Shown here piece by piece: positions 8,046-17,488 of a DNA stretch of 64,000 nucleotides. Location of the stretch: NCBI RefSeq assembly GCF_005938645.2, contig NZ_CP042171.1, positions 4,216,001 through 4,280,000 on the forward strand. Reading direction: 5' to 3'. How positions within the stretch are numbered: position 1 is the stretch's first letter; the number at the start of each line of letters is the position of its first letter. Below the pieces are notes generated by a model, which was given only the letters and a program-made list of their open reading frames with translations, did no database searches and was not told the DNA's origin. The position numbers were made by a program, and so were the translations under genes. Source of the DNA: Pedobacter sp. KBS0701 (GTDB lineage Bacteria; Bacteroidota; Bacteroidia; Sphingobacteriales; Sphingobacteriaceae).

Positions 8046-9026
8046 TTATTCTTTACTGCTATAAGTAAGGTTTACTTTTTGTGGTTCCTTACCATAATCA
8101 GCCCAAAGCTGATCTAAGGTCTTTCCGGTTAGGTCTGTCCATGATTCTTGTGTGTATTGATGCGCTCTTAGTTGCTTATCTAACGCAGCAATTAAACCAG
8201 GTTTTACATTCTGTTCTAACCAGGCAAAAAATCGCGCAGTGATCCTGTAACTATTGGTGTAACTCTGTTTCTCATTGTAGGCTGGCAAACTCCATTTTGA
8301 TCCTACATTATCAACCCCATATTTATAGCGCACATAATCCGCAATGCCTTCAGTTAGCCAAACCGGGCCGGCACTATAGCCATAACCCTGCACAATATGC
8401 ATGGTTTCGTGTGTTACCACATCAATATCGGTTGGGTGTGCTTTCATGTAACCAGCACTAAATAAAATTCTGTTTCCGCTTGCTTCTGCAACTGCTTTAT
8501 AAGCTGTATCTACCACAAAAAGCACATCGTGTGTAGATTTCTCGTTAAATGTTTTAACTAAAGTTGGATAGATTTCGAAATAAGTGGCAATTAACTTCTT
8601 CCTTACCATTGGATCTAAATCCGGGTCTTTACTGATAAATGTTAATTCATAACCTTTATGTTTTTCTTTACTGTAAGAAACCCAGTTTTTTGAAAGTGCG
8701 GTAAATAGTTCCTTTTGGATTCTCTTTTGCGATTTATTTTTAACCCATTGACTGTTTACTTTAATTTCTCCGGCTTTAGCTTGTATTGTTGGTGTTTCTT
8801 CCGTTACTAAATCTAACACTACATTTCTTTTGGTACGGTATCCATCTGCCTGGGCAAATTTTGGGTAAACCTGAAAAAAAGCGGCCTTAAGTTTAGCATT
8901 AATCAAGGCATTTGTTATACTGTCTTTGTTATTGATGGTAATTTTATATTCTCTTTCTCTGTTTTGAGCAACAGTAGTACCTGCTAAGAATGATGCCAAT
9001 GCGAGGACTAAAATTTTCTTAATCAT
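8046..9026 (-). CDS. Basic secretory protein family putative metallopeptidase with a degenerate duplicated N-terminal half
   Basis: This is a 326-residue protein with a signal peptide ending near TTVAQ. The second half (from about residue 125) is a complete basic secretory protein domain with HETMHIVQGYG at 206-216 and VWLTEGIADYVRYKYG. The first half (about 27-118) repeats the beginning of the same domain: YKITINNKDS...KAAFFQVYPKFAQ parallels YELTFISKDP...IATYFEIYPTLVK. At the place of HETMH the first copy has KELFTALSKNW, so it has no zinc site. The protein is about 100 residues longer than its neighbour at 6881-7552, which has one copy. The degenerate half may be a binding or pro-domain. 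Secretion and family are clear; activity is not shown. Confidence 0.87.
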   Translation of the reverse strand: MIKKILVLALASFLAGTTVAQNREREYKITINNKDSITNALINAKLKAAFFQVYPKFAQADGYRTKRNVVLDLVTEETPTIQAKAGEIKVNSQWVKNKSQKRIQKELFTALSKNWVSYSKEKHKGYELTFISKDPDLDPMVRKKLIATYFEIYPTLVKTFNEKSTHDVLFVVDTAYKAVAEASGNRILFSAGYMKAHPTDIDVVTHETMHIVQGYGYSAGPVWLTEGIADYVRYKYGVDNVGSKWSLPAYNEKQSYTNSYRITARFFAWLEQNVKPGLIAALDKQLRAHQYTQESWTDLTGKTLDQLWADYGKEPQKVNLTYSSKE

Positions 9027-9103
9027 TTGGTTTTATATATGTGTTTTTGATAAAAAGTAAAGATCCAGGGCTGTTATCCTGAATCTTTCATCGTAATTAA
9101 ATC

Positions 9104-10075
9104 TTAATAGTTTATGTTAGGAAAATCGGTTTTAGCCTTCGCCAGCATTGGGGCCCAGTCTGCTCCTTTTTCGTCCTTTGGTCCAAAAGCCGTTAATGCC
9201 AGCGGTGCCAGATCTGATTTTGCTGCACCGCTCCAAAAATGAATAAATTCACCAAAATTCATTTTCCGGGTATATTGTTGATAGCTTTTACCTTGTACAA
9301 TGAGTTGTTGTTTAGGAAATTGTTGAGACAATAAGGTAAAGAAACCATTTAAAACCTTTGCTTTACCATAGTTATCATAAATTGGAAGAAACCAATTTTT
9401 GAACCATTGTGTTCCTGCTTTAGGGTAACTGTCAGTAACAGTCATCATTTTATTGTACCAACGTTGCGCATCGTCGGTTCTGTTTAAGCCTAAATACACA
9501 TCGTATTGATAAATCTCCATCCACTTACTATCATGCCAGATATCGAAAGCCGGCGATTCTTTTACTCCTTTTGATGCTCCTTCTACAATGTGACCGATTT
9601 CGTGGGTAGACAAATCAATATCATTATCAATGCCGGTAGTCCAGGCATCGAGACTGCTGGCACCGCAATCGGTTACGTTTCTATAATCATGCCCTGCATC
9701 CAGATAAGTACCCGGATGACCTCCGCTATATTTACCTGCATGATAAATTACAAATAAGCGGCTATCCTCTCCAAACTTGCCGTAAGTTTTTTTGGTATAG
9801 TTCCAGGCTTCTGCCATGTATGTTTTTGGCCAGGCAATAATTGGTTTAACATCGCCATCGTAGTAAACCACTACACTGGTATCATAATAAACCCGGTTCA
9901 GCAATTGCACATGCTCAAACCAATGCTCTTTCCATGTTTTAGGTGGCGCATCTGGTGTATCTACACTTTCTACCAACGGCGGCGCGGGCTTTACGGTTTC
10001 TACTGGTGCTTTTTTACTGTTGCAAGCTAATACAGCAAATAGTACAATTGCGGATAACGATAAAATATTTTTCAT
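9104..10075 (-). CDS. Putative lipoprotein with an HExxH metallopeptidase motif
   Basis: I start at the ATG at 10073-10075, giving 323 residues with a lipoprotein signal (LFAVLACNS, Cys18). An upstream in-frame start would run into the susD gene and bury the signal sequence. The motif DLSTHEIGHIVEG (HEIGH at 158-162) is a zinc-metallopeptidase signature, and the following KWMEIYQYDVYLGL may supply further ligands. I do not recognise a named family. The gene follows the susD terminator by 18 bases on the same strand, so it is reached by read-through or by a promoter near the hairpin. Its place between SusD and two basic secretory proteins suggests a surface or periplasmic peptidase serving the glycan locus. 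Confidence 0.72.
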   Translation of the reverse strand: MKNILSLSAIVLFAVLACNSKKAPVETVKPAPPLVESVDTPDAPPKTWKEHWFEHVQLLNRVYYDTSVVVYYDGDVKPIIAWPKTYMAEAWNYTKKTYGKFGEDSRLFVIYHAGKYSGGHPGTYLDAGHDYRNVTDCGASSLDAWTTGIDNDIDLSTHEIGHIVEGASKGVKESPAFDIWHDSKWMEIYQYDVYLGLNRTDDAQRWYNKMMTVTDSYPKAGTQWFKNWFLPIYDNYGKAKVLNGFFTLLSQQFPKQQLIVQGKSYQQYTRKMNFGEFIHFWSGAAKSDLAPLALTAFGPKDEKGADWAPMLAKAKTDFPNINY

Positions 10076-10092
10076 AGCGCTAGTATTAATGT

Positions 10093-10124
10093 TAAAAAAA
10101 AGCACCGGGTGAAACACCCGGTGC
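10093..10124 (-). terminator. Strong intrinsic terminator behind susD of pair 1
   Basis: GCACCGGGTG (10102-10111), loop AAA and CACCCGGTGC (10115-10124) form a perfect 10-bp stem. On the minus strand it is followed by a T8 run. It begins about ten bases after the susD stop, likely making SusCD more abundant than the downstream enzymes. Confidence 0.9.
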
Positions 10125-10133
10125 CATAAGTAT

Positions 10134-11966
10134 TTACCAGCCTGTATTTTGTACAATTACAGGAACTTTTTGAATTTCGCCATTTGGTATAGGCCATAAA
10201 TAATGTTTCTTTTGGAAAACCCTGTTTTCGGTAACCACAGGTGTAAAAAATCCTGGTGCATTTTGGGTAATGTTTAAACCCTTGATCTGCGTATCGGTCG
10301 TTTCTGCAATTTTCCACTCCCTGGTATAGAAATAGCGGTCTAGTTCAAAAGCCAGTTCAACACGTCTTTCTCTGCGGATAGCATCTCTCATATCGGTTGG
10401 TACAGGTAATGCGCCAGCGCCACTTCCGTAAGGTGCTATACCCGCTCTAACACGGATCTTGTTCAAATAAATCAAGATATCAGGATCTGAAGGACTCGAC
10501 TCCTGCAGAGCTTCAATATAATCCAAATAGATCTCAGCTAATCTGATCATGGTAAAAATAGGTCTACCTTCTGTCCAACCCGCAACAGTTAAATGCTTTC
10601 TTGAAGTATAACCTGTTTTAGTATAATCGTTATTGGCAATAGCATTTTTGCCGGCATTACCATTAAATTCAAAACTGGTGATAATATTTGATGATGGATT
10701 GATCCACTTACGCCCGCTATACGTAATATTTGCATAAAAACGAGGCTCGCGATTAACATACATATTGCTAATTGTCCTTGGTCCATCCTGATCGTTCGGA
10801 TCTGGCGCCTGATAAGCCGAGGTACCACTTGCAGTATAAGTCGGATCATTTTCAATTGGTAATCCATTTGCTGTAAAATAAGCATCTACCAGTTGTTGCG
10901 AAGGAGACAAGAAAGACCCGCCTTTGTCGCCACCGGAAGCTCCGTTGTGATTTGGTGCCAATGAATATTGATAAAGCGTAACATCACCTCCCCTGCCAAA
11001 AATAATTTCTGAGTTCCAACCGTTCAAAAACACATCTCTTGTAGCAATGAAAGCCCTGTTAAAAACATTATCCGGCAAACCAGCAGGGGTAGCAGTAACA
11101 TTATAAAGTGCATAATTTGCATAACGGGAGTTGGTTAAAAATGCTTTTGCAGCAGTTGCCACTTTTGTCCATTTTGCAACATCAGCAGTTTGGCTGATTA
11201 ATTGTTTACCATCCTGGTTTTTAAGACTGGCATAATCGGTGTTTCCATTAAATAATGGACGTGCAGCGGTTAATAATGCTTTTATTTTGTAGGCATCAGC
11301 AACTGAAGCAGTGATATGTCCGTAATCCTGGCTCGCTTGTGGCGTTGCGGGTAAACGCGAGCTTGCTGCCTCTAATTCACTTACGATATAATCGATACAT
11401 TCATCCATTGAATTACGCGGCTTACTGATTTCCGGTAGTGGGGCGTCAGATGCGATTGGATCATTGCCCAATAAAATTACAGGGCCATACTGCCTCACTA
11501 AATAATAGTAATAAATGGCTCTTAAAGCCCTGGCTTCGCTATAGTAACGGTTAACAATATCAATTCCGCCAATGTTACAATCGGTACACCTGTTAATATT
11601 TGCCATAAAAGAACTGGCAGATTGTATTCCCTGATAAAACCTTTGCCAATGGTAGTTTACCGCGCCACTGGTTGCATCCCATGCACCCGAATTTACGTTT
11701 TCGCTAAAGTTTGGCAAGGTGTAATCCGCCTCATCAGAAGCAGCTGTCCACGGACCAATGTTTCCACCTGCTGATGGTGAGCGGTCCTGATCCTGATCAG
11801 GAAGTGTAGAATAAACGTTTGCCAATGCCTGATCAACAGTAGACTTTTTTTCATACATCTGATCGAAGGTTAGCCTATCATCAGGTACTTGATTTAAAAA
11901 TTTCTTACAGCCATAATTACCAACGATCAGTAATGCGCCAACTGTATATATCAATATTTTTTTCAT
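10134..11966 (-). CDS. SusD/RagB family surface glycan-binding lipoprotein (pair 1)
   Basis: The 610-residue product has a lipoprotein signal with Cys20 (LIVGNYGCKKF) followed by FLNQVPDDRLTFDQMYEKKS, as SusD proteins begin. The RagB/SusD core is visible in the helical stretch around EARALRAIYYYYLVRQYGPV and in the C-terminal RRERRVELAFELDRYFYTREWK and YLWPIPNGEIQ. SusD proteins sit as a lid on their SusC channel and capture glycans at the cell surface. The gene begins 10 bases after the susC stop and ends at a strong hairpin, so the pair is one unit. Confidence 0.95.
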   Translation of the reverse strand: MKKILIYTVGALLIVGNYGCKKFLNQVPDDRLTFDQMYEKKSTVDQALANVYSTLPDQDQDRSPSAGGNIGPWTAASDEADYTLPNFSENVNSGAWDATSGAVNYHWQRFYQGIQSASSFMANINRCTDCNIGGIDIVNRYYSEARALRAIYYYYLVRQYGPVILLGNDPIASDAPLPEISKPRNSMDECIDYIVSELEAASSRLPATPQASQDYGHITASVADAYKIKALLTAARPLFNGNTDYASLKNQDGKQLISQTADVAKWTKVATAAKAFLTNSRYANYALYNVTATPAGLPDNVFNRAFIATRDVFLNGWNSEIIFGRGGDVTLYQYSLAPNHNGASGGDKGGSFLSPSQQLVDAYFTANGLPIENDPTYTASGTSAYQAPDPNDQDGPRTISNMYVNREPRFYANITYSGRKWINPSSNIITSFEFNGNAGKNAIANNDYTKTGYTSRKHLTVAGWTEGRPIFTMIRLAEIYLDYIEALQESSPSDPDILIYLNKIRVRAGIAPYGSGAGALPVPTDMRDAIRRERRVELAFELDRYFYTREWKIAETTDTQIKGLNITQNAPGFFTPVVTENRVFQKKHYLWPIPNGEIQKVPVIVQNTGW

Positions 11967-11976
11967 TCTTTTTATT

Positions 11977-14900
11977 TTAAAAATTAGCGGTAAGACCTAA
12001 AGAATAATTAGAGGTTAGTGGGTACCGTGTACCGTTATTAGTACCAAGTTCAGGATCCCAAAGCTTAAACTTGCTAATGGTAAACACATTATAACCTGTT
12101 GCATAGACCCTTAAGCGTTTAACGCCAATAGATTTTATACCTTCCTTAAGTGTGTAACCCAAATCTGCGTTTTTTAACCTCAGGAAGCTGATGTCGCGTT
12201 TCCACCAGGTACTCGATTGATAGTTGTTGTTATTCGTGCCACCATAAGATAAACGAGGATAAACTGCATCCTGACGAGGATTTGTTGGTGTCCAGCGATC
12301 TGCAGCTACGGCGAGCATATTACCCAAACCACCCGAGTTGGCGAATGAAGGAATATTTAAAATAACATCAGCATTGTCCTGTCCCTGGAAGAACAAACCA
12401 AAATCGAAGTTTTTGTAAGTTAACGAGAAACCGAAACCATAGGTTGTGCTAGGAATATCACCCCTACCGATTATCGTCTGATCAAATGAATCGATTTTAC
12501 CATCACCATTTAAATCTTTATACTTGATATCTCCTGGCATTAGCGTACCAAATTGTGTTGGACTTGCATTGATCTCTGCCTGGCTATCGAATAACTTTTC
12601 GGCAATATAACCAACACGTGTGGCAGCTAAAACATTATAACCGCGTTGCTCCATCCAGGGATAAGGTTTCGGCGCCTGATCATTCTCGATTACTTTATCT
12701 TTATTGTAAGTAAAGTTAGCTCTTAAATTAAGCGACCAATCTTTACCGAATTGTGTATCATATTGGATGGTACCATCTATACCTTTGTTATCAACAATAC
12801 CTAGGTTACCAATTGGTGTATTGGCCAAACCGATATAATTCGGTACTGTACCCCTACTGATAAATTGGTTTTTTCTTCTTTCTTTATAAAAATCGACGAT
12901 TAACGATAAGTTGTTATTCAACGTTTTTAATTCAAAACCCAAATCCTGTTTACGTGTTTCCGCCCAGGTTACATCTACACCATAAGCCGTTACACCTAAA
13001 CCGTTCGTTCCAAGATTTCCATTTTGGCCAAAAGTATAATCACCCGCATCCCCAACTTTAGTCAAATAATAGAATCGTTGCCCTTCGTTATCTGCATAAC
13101 TATTGCCACTGCCTCCACTACCCACAATACCGTCAGAATAACGGAATTTGACCATCTGGATAGCATTTTTAAGCGGTTCGAAAAATTTCTCACTCGAAAG
13201 CAACCATCCCAGTCCAACAGCCGGGAAAAATCCATAACGTTTATTTGGAGCAAAGTTTTCTGAACCATTATAACCCATGTTAAATTCAAAGAAATACTTA
13301 TTATCGTAAGCATAAGTAGCACGACTTACTAAACCTTGTAAGCGGTAAGGAAGTGATAGTGTTAGGTTAGGTGCAGAAGCTTTAGTATTATCATTTTGAT
13401 TATACAACAATAAGCCGCTTACAGCATGTTTGCCAAAGGTACGGTTATAGTTAACAGCTCCTTCAAAGTACATTTTCTTGTCACCACCATTATCATAGTT
13501 GTAGTTTAAAAAGTCTTGTCCCTGTAAAACTAAACCATATTTATAACCTGAATTTGGATCTCCCGGAGTGATGTAAGGATCGCTGGGGTTAATCCTGTAC
13601 AAGCTCTCTCTTTTCGTCCTGTTAATTCCGTTGGTATTATTCACATCAAAAGAAAACATGGTGGTAACCGACAAACCAGGTGTTACTTCTTTTAAATCCT
13701 GTGTTAAACGGATATTTGAATACAACTGGTTAGTGTAACTGGTTCTATATCCATTTCTCGTAACATCACCATAAGGGTTACGCTGATCGGCTTGCGGGCT
13801 GATGCCGGGTAAACTGCCATTTGGATAAAGCACTGGAAAAGAGGTAGGGTTAATTAAAAAGGCCTGACTGAAAATATCCTGTGCAAGCAAGTTACTTGGA
13901 TAATTATTTTGCCCCAAAATACCCTTGATCCCTAAATCTAACTTGGTGGTACCGGTAATATCCCAGTTTAAGTTTGCACTAACATTATAGCGGCCATAGT
14001 TTTGTTTAACAGCAGAATTTACAGCTTCATCGGTTTTAAATAAACCATCTTCACCATAATAACCTAATGATACATAATATTTTGCATTGCTTACACCACC
14101 CGACAGGTTGGCCGTTGCTGATCTGTTTCTACCAAAATCGTTATAAATGGCATCAAACCAGTTTACATTCGGGTAAAGAATCGGATCGGTACCGGCAGCA
14201 GTTTTTTGAACCGCATCTATCGAGTATGCTGGTGTGAATGCACCTGCAGCTCCTCCTCTCAAATAATCAGAGTATTTGGCCTCATTAGCTAAGTTCATGT
14301 AATTAACACCGTCAATCAATTGTGGTCTTTTGGTGAAACGGCTTATCCCTTCGTAATATTCTACGTTAATTCTCGGTGAACCGGTTTTTCCTTGTTTCGT
14401 ATTGATCAAGATTACACCGTTTGCACCACGGATACCATATACCGCTGTGGCAGCTGCATCTTTCAGTACAGTGAAGTTTTCTACATCGTAAACACTGATA
14501 TCATTTAAGTTACGGTTAGGAACACCATCAATAATCACAAGCGGGCTTCTATCGCCAGATGACAATGAAGATATACCGCGGATGAAGATATCTGATCCGG
14601 TTGCACCTGGCTCGCCATTCCTTGATACATTAATTACACCAGGGATACGACCTGCCAATAATTGACTCATACTGGAAACCGGTTGTTTCAAATCTGCAAC
14701 GTTTACCGATGACTGTGCACCTACTAAACTTTCCTTTTTCTGCACACCGAAACCTACAATGGCAACTTCCTGTAAATCAGAACCTGTTGTTTCCTTTAAA
14801 CGGATATCCAATGTGGTTTGGGTACCAACTGTAATTTCTTTGGTATCATAACCAACATAAGTTATAATCAAAACTGTATTTTGATCAGGAACGGTAATGG

Positions 14901-15189
14901 TAAAAGCTCCGTTTACATCTGCAGCTGCACTGGTAGAACTACCTTTCACCTTAACACCTGCTCCAGGTAGTGGCAAACCTGCCTCATCTTTAATGATACC
15001 ACGTATCACAATATCGGCCTTGGCTTTATTAACAGAAACCGAACTGTTTATATTAATCGCTGAAGCATTAGCTGTTGCGTAAAAACTACTGCTTAAAGCT
15101 AAAGTAAAAGCGATAGCCTTAAAAGCACAATCTTTAAGCCTGAGCCTGCCTCCAGTTAAATTTGTATTTTTTTTCATCATAAAATTCAT
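11977..15189 (-). CDS. SusC/RagA family TonB-dependent outer-membrane transporter (pair 1)
   Basis: This is a 1070-residue protein with an export signal, a carboxypeptidase-regulatory-like domain (about 60-135: IIKDEAGLPLPGAGVKVKG, ITYVGYDTKEI), a TonB-box-like segment (LQEVAIVGFG), a plug domain (about 150-270, ending YGIRGANGVILINTKQG) and a large beta-barrel that ends with an aromatic residue (GLTANF). It imports oligosaccharides with energy from TonB. No N-terminal STN signalling domain is present, in keeping with control by LacI instead of an anti-sigma system. Either the first ATG or the MMKK start is possible. Its susD partner follows after 10 bases. Confidence 0.95.
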   Translation of the reverse strand: MNFMMKKNTNLTGGRLRLKDCAFKAIAFTLALSSSFYATANASAININSSVSVNKAKADIVIRGIIKDEAGLPLPGAGVKVKGSSTSAAADVNGAFTITVPDQNTVLIITYVGYDTKEITVGTQTTLDIRLKETTGSDLQEVAIVGFGVQKKESLVGAQSSVNVADLKQPVSSMSQLLAGRIPGVINVSRNGEPGATGSDIFIRGISSLSSGDRSPLVIIDGVPNRNLNDISVYDVENFTVLKDAAATAVYGIRGANGVILINTKQGKTGSPRINVEYYEGISRFTKRPQLIDGVNYMNLANEAKYSDYLRGGAAGAFTPAYSIDAVQKTAAGTDPILYPNVNWFDAIYNDFGRNRSATANLSGGVSNAKYYVSLGYYGEDGLFKTDEAVNSAVKQNYGRYNVSANLNWDITGTTKLDLGIKGILGQNNYPSNLLAQDIFSQAFLINPTSFPVLYPNGSLPGISPQADQRNPYGDVTRNGYRTSYTNQLYSNIRLTQDLKEVTPGLSVTTMFSFDVNNTNGINRTKRESLYRINPSDPYITPGDPNSGYKYGLVLQGQDFLNYNYDNGGDKKMYFEGAVNYNRTFGKHAVSGLLLYNQNDNTKASAPNLTLSLPYRLQGLVSRATYAYDNKYFFEFNMGYNGSENFAPNKRYGFFPAVGLGWLLSSEKFFEPLKNAIQMVKFRYSDGIVGSGGSGNSYADNEGQRFYYLTKVGDAGDYTFGQNGNLGTNGLGVTAYGVDVTWAETRKQDLGFELKTLNNNLSLIVDFYKERRKNQFISRGTVPNYIGLANTPIGNLGIVDNKGIDGTIQYDTQFGKDWSLNLRANFTYNKDKVIENDQAPKPYPWMEQRGYNVLAATRVGYIAEKLFDSQAEINASPTQFGTLMPGDIKYKDLNGDGKIDSFDQTIIGRGDIPSTTYGFGFSLTYKNFDFGLFFQGQDNADVILNIPSFANSGGLGNMLAVAADRWTPTNPRQDAVYPRLSYGGTNNNNYQSSTWWKRDISFLRLKNADLGYTLKEGIKSIGVKRLRVYATGYNVFTISKFKLWDPELGTNNGTRYPLTSNYSLGLTANF

Positions 15190-15309
15190 TTGTTGTTAAC
15201 AGATTACTGTTATAGGTCTATTGATCAATTGAAATAGATTTATTGCCTAACCTATTGAACCGGCTGAATAAATCTTTGTGTATCTTATTTACAGAAGTTG
15301 GATTGAAAG

Positions 15310-15870
15310 CTACTGTTGCTCCTCTGGCACTTCGATTACACGCCATTCTGACAACTGAAACAATGAACCGCTACCAATTGCTGTAATGCTTAACCTGTAA
15401 TGCTTATACAAAACTTTGTTTTTGAAGCTATAGGTTTTCAGCATGTTACGACCTGAAAATGTTTCGCCATTTCTGGTATCCAGATCTACCCAATTGGTGC
15501 CATCCAAAGAACCGCTTAATTTCCAGTTTTTCGGATCTCTGCCCGGAGCATCATTACCCGATGTTAACGTGTAAGAGGCTACTTGTTGGGGAGCCGCAAA
15601 AGATAACTGCAAATAAAAGTTGCTTTGATAAGGGTTGATCAGGAATTTTGTGGCTGGATCGTTATCAACCACCTTTGCAGATCCCTCTGCACCTGCTGAT
15701 CCTCCGGAACTCTCAATGTTAACAGAAAGTGCGGCTTTTGCCGTTACATCTACTTTGGCTTTCCAGGTAAAAAGATCCACTGTAGGATATTCTTCTTTAC
15801 CGCATCCAAAAAGTAAAACCAGGGCAACACAGAGTCCGAAAGTGCTCCTGGTAATTTTTAAAAGATTCAT
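15310..15870 (-). CDS. Lipoprotein with F5/8 type C (discoidin-like) carbohydrate-binding domain
   Basis: The 186-residue product has a lipobox (LVLLFGCGKEE, Cys23). Residues about 50-180 look like an F5/8C or CBM32-like fold: AKVVDNDPATKFLI, FYLQLSFAAPQQVASYTLTSG, DAPGRDPKNWKLSGSLDGTNWVDL and YKHYRLSITAI. Such domains bind sugars. It is the first gene after the double LacI operator and precedes susC by 120 bases, so it is probably the first gene of the SusCD transcript. It may be a surface glycan-binding protein, though small for that role. Confidence 0.8.
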   Translation of the reverse strand: MNLLKITRSTFGLCVALVLLFGCGKEEYPTVDLFTWKAKVDVTAKAALSVNIESSGGSAGAEGSAKVVDNDPATKFLINPYQSNFYLQLSFAAPQQVASYTLTSGNDAPGRDPKNWKLSGSLDGTNWVDLDTRNGETFSGRNMLKTYSFKNKVLYKHYRLSITAIGSGSLFQLSEWRVIEVPEEQQ

Positions 15871-16188
15871 AATTGATTAATTTATAGTTTGGTGGTTATT
15901 AAAATGTGCAATAGTTAATCGCAGATCAATGAATGATCAGGAGTTTAAATTGATTTTAAGGAGGGGTTAGCTTATACACCTACCTTATGTGCTGGCTTCT
16001 TAAGGCGAGAAAAAACATTGGTATTGCCAAAGACATGGCCAATTCTGGTCGGATGTTTTTTTGTTCATAAATGGGTTTTAGTTTGGTTTGGTTTCCGTTG
16101 GAGGCGGAAGAGGACATGTTAAAATGTAAATTTTACTTCATTGGATTCTCCTTTTTATTTGTACATGAATAGATAGTTAGTTTAATAC

Positions 16189-16204
16189 ACTAAAACGTTT
16201 TAGT
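16189..16204. promoter_or_regulatory. Predicted LacI-family operator 1 of the SusCD unit
   Basis: ACTAAAACGTTTTAGT is a perfect 16-bp palindrome with central CG. It is one of the two best sites of the set and lies about 77 bases from the next strong site. Confidence 0.82.
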
Positions 16205-16280
16205 AATGTCAGATAAAAAAAAGCCCTGATCTGGTGATCAACACTTGTTGTAATAAACTAAAATGTTTAATTAATTGAAT

Positions 16281-16296
16281 ACTAAAACGTTTTATT
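16281..16296. promoter_or_regulatory. Predicted LacI-family operator 2 of the SusCD unit
   Basis: ACTAAAACGTTTTATT keeps the full 12-bp core. Its centre is 92 bp from that of operator 1, a spacing that could allow looping by a LacI-type tetramer or cooperative dimers; the looping is inference. Confidence 0.8.
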
Positions 16297-16543
16297 AAAC
16301 AATAATAAGCATATTATTAATAAATCAAAAATTATTTTATTTTTTTATCAAAGTTAATCTCCGGAAATTACGGACAGTAGCCTATATGGATTAAATTATA
16401 GTAATAAAAATCTTGTGAAAAGCACTATTTTTTAAGAAAAAAGAAAAAGTGGAGATATACCGCAGAATTACATTATGAAAATTGCAATTCTGCGATTATT
16501 TTAGAATAAGTTTAAAATATTGTGAGCTATTATGGCAAATACG

Positions 16544-17419
16544 TTAAGTTAAACTCATATCGCAGCAACTCGCAGCACCAATTAACGCTGCATGTTCTTT
16601 AAGTTCTGAAATTTTGATTTCAGTATCTATTCCATTTCCTTTAAGTGTTGCAATTAATTCTGGGGCAAATGCGTTAAAAGATTGCGCAATATTACCACCA
16701 ACTATTACAGTGTCTATTTTGTGCTCCTTAATAATAGGGATCAGGAACTGAGCCAGGTTATAGCCAAATTCCATAAAAACCATGGTCGCGAAATGATCTG
16801 TTTCTATTAATTCCACCAGTTCTTTCACCCCGTCTACCGTTTTGCCGCTAAGTTGGTTAAAACGTTTTACGAACCAGCGCGTAGAAAGGTAATCTTCCGC
16901 AATTCCGTCTAAAAATTCGGAGTTCCAGAGGTCAGCATCAAAAGCTTTATGATTGAGACAAAGCGATGAACCCAGTCCGGTACCAAGCGTTAAGCCCAAT
17001 ATACTCCCATTTCCTTTGGCAGCGCCGGCAAAAACCTCACCTTGTAAAAAACCTGCCGCATCGTTTATAAAGTGAATATGCTCTGCAGGGATATCCAATC
17101 TTTCAGACAATTCTTCTTTTACATTGATCTGGTAAAGTGATTTAAACTTATCCTGATCTTTAATTAATGAAATGCCTTCACTATAATTAAACGGACCTGG
17201 CATGGCAATTCCAACATTCCGGGCACCGTTTTTAATATTTTTAAAAGCCTTATTGATGATATCGCACCATGCCGATAAAATCACTTCTTTACTCTCCTGC
17301 GAATTCACAGGGCTACGTTTGATAGAATTCTTCACTAAAGTTCTTGTTTCCAAATCCACCAATGCGGCCGTTATATGCGAGCCGCCAATATCTACACCTA
17401 ATGCAACAGGCTTTTCCAT
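16544..17419 (-). CDS. ROK family sugar kinase
   Basis: The 291-residue protein shows the ASKHA phosphate loop VDIGGSHITAAL (D10-G13), the catalytic aspartate in FINDAAGF (D120), and the second phosphate motif LTLGTGLGSS (143-152). It would phosphorylate a hexose in the cytoplasm, plausibly mannose or fructose from the locus, but specificity cannot be read. The zinc-binding Cys cluster of many ROK proteins (CxCGxxGCxE) is missing; the matching place reads ADLWNSEFLDGIAEDYL. It lies 69 bases behind the second GH92 gene on the same strand. A perfect LacI core (16858-16869) lies inside its coding sequence. Confidence 0.87.
   Translation of the reverse strand: MEKPVALGVDIGGSHITAALVDLETRTLVKNSIKRSPVNSQESKEVILSAWCDIINKAFKNIKNGARNVGIAMPGPFNYSEGISLIKDQDKFKSLYQINVKEELSERLDIPAEHIHFINDAAGFLQGEVFAGAAKGNGSILGLTLGTGLGSSLCLNHKAFDADLWNSEFLDGIAEDYLSTRWFVKRFNQLSGKTVDGVKELVELIETDHFATMVFMEFGYNLAQFLIPIIKEHKIDTVIVGGNIAQSFNAFAPELIATLKGNGIDTEIKISELKEHAALIGAASCCDMSLT
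16858..16869. promoter_or_regulatory. LacI operator core inside the ROK gene
   Basis: TAAAACGTTTTA is an exact match to the core of the other operators. It encodes part of FVKRFN in the kinase, so codon use alone could produce it, but it may act as an auxiliary operator about 0.57 kb from operator 2. Confidence 0.4.
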
Positions 17420-17488
17420 TCTATATATATTTCTGTTATCTATTCTTTATTAATCTGAATTAATTCGCCAAAAGTAGCAATTCCATAT

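Larger units (their letters stand above)
15871..16543. other. 673-bp regulatory region between the ROK gene and the F5/8C gene
   Basis: It carries two strong LacI operators (16189-16204, 16281-16296) and a weaker third site between them (ACTAAAATGTTTAATT at 16257-16272). Between the operators and the F5/8C gene lie over 300 bases of apparent leader. On its minus strand AAGGAGA (16147-16153) stands in good spacing before ATG AAG TAA (start at 16141), a start codon almost directly followed by a stop. No larger gene was found. Confidence 0.6.

Noticed and set aside
10076..10156. N-terminal extension of the HEIGH lipoprotein
   Set aside because: It would cross the susD terminator hairpin and overlap susD, and it hides the lipoprotein signal.
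16229..16252. TGATC-TGGT-GATCA with a nearby A-run as terminator of the ROK gene
   Set aside because: The stem is only five base pairs and it lies about 0.3 kb behind the stop codon, between the operators.
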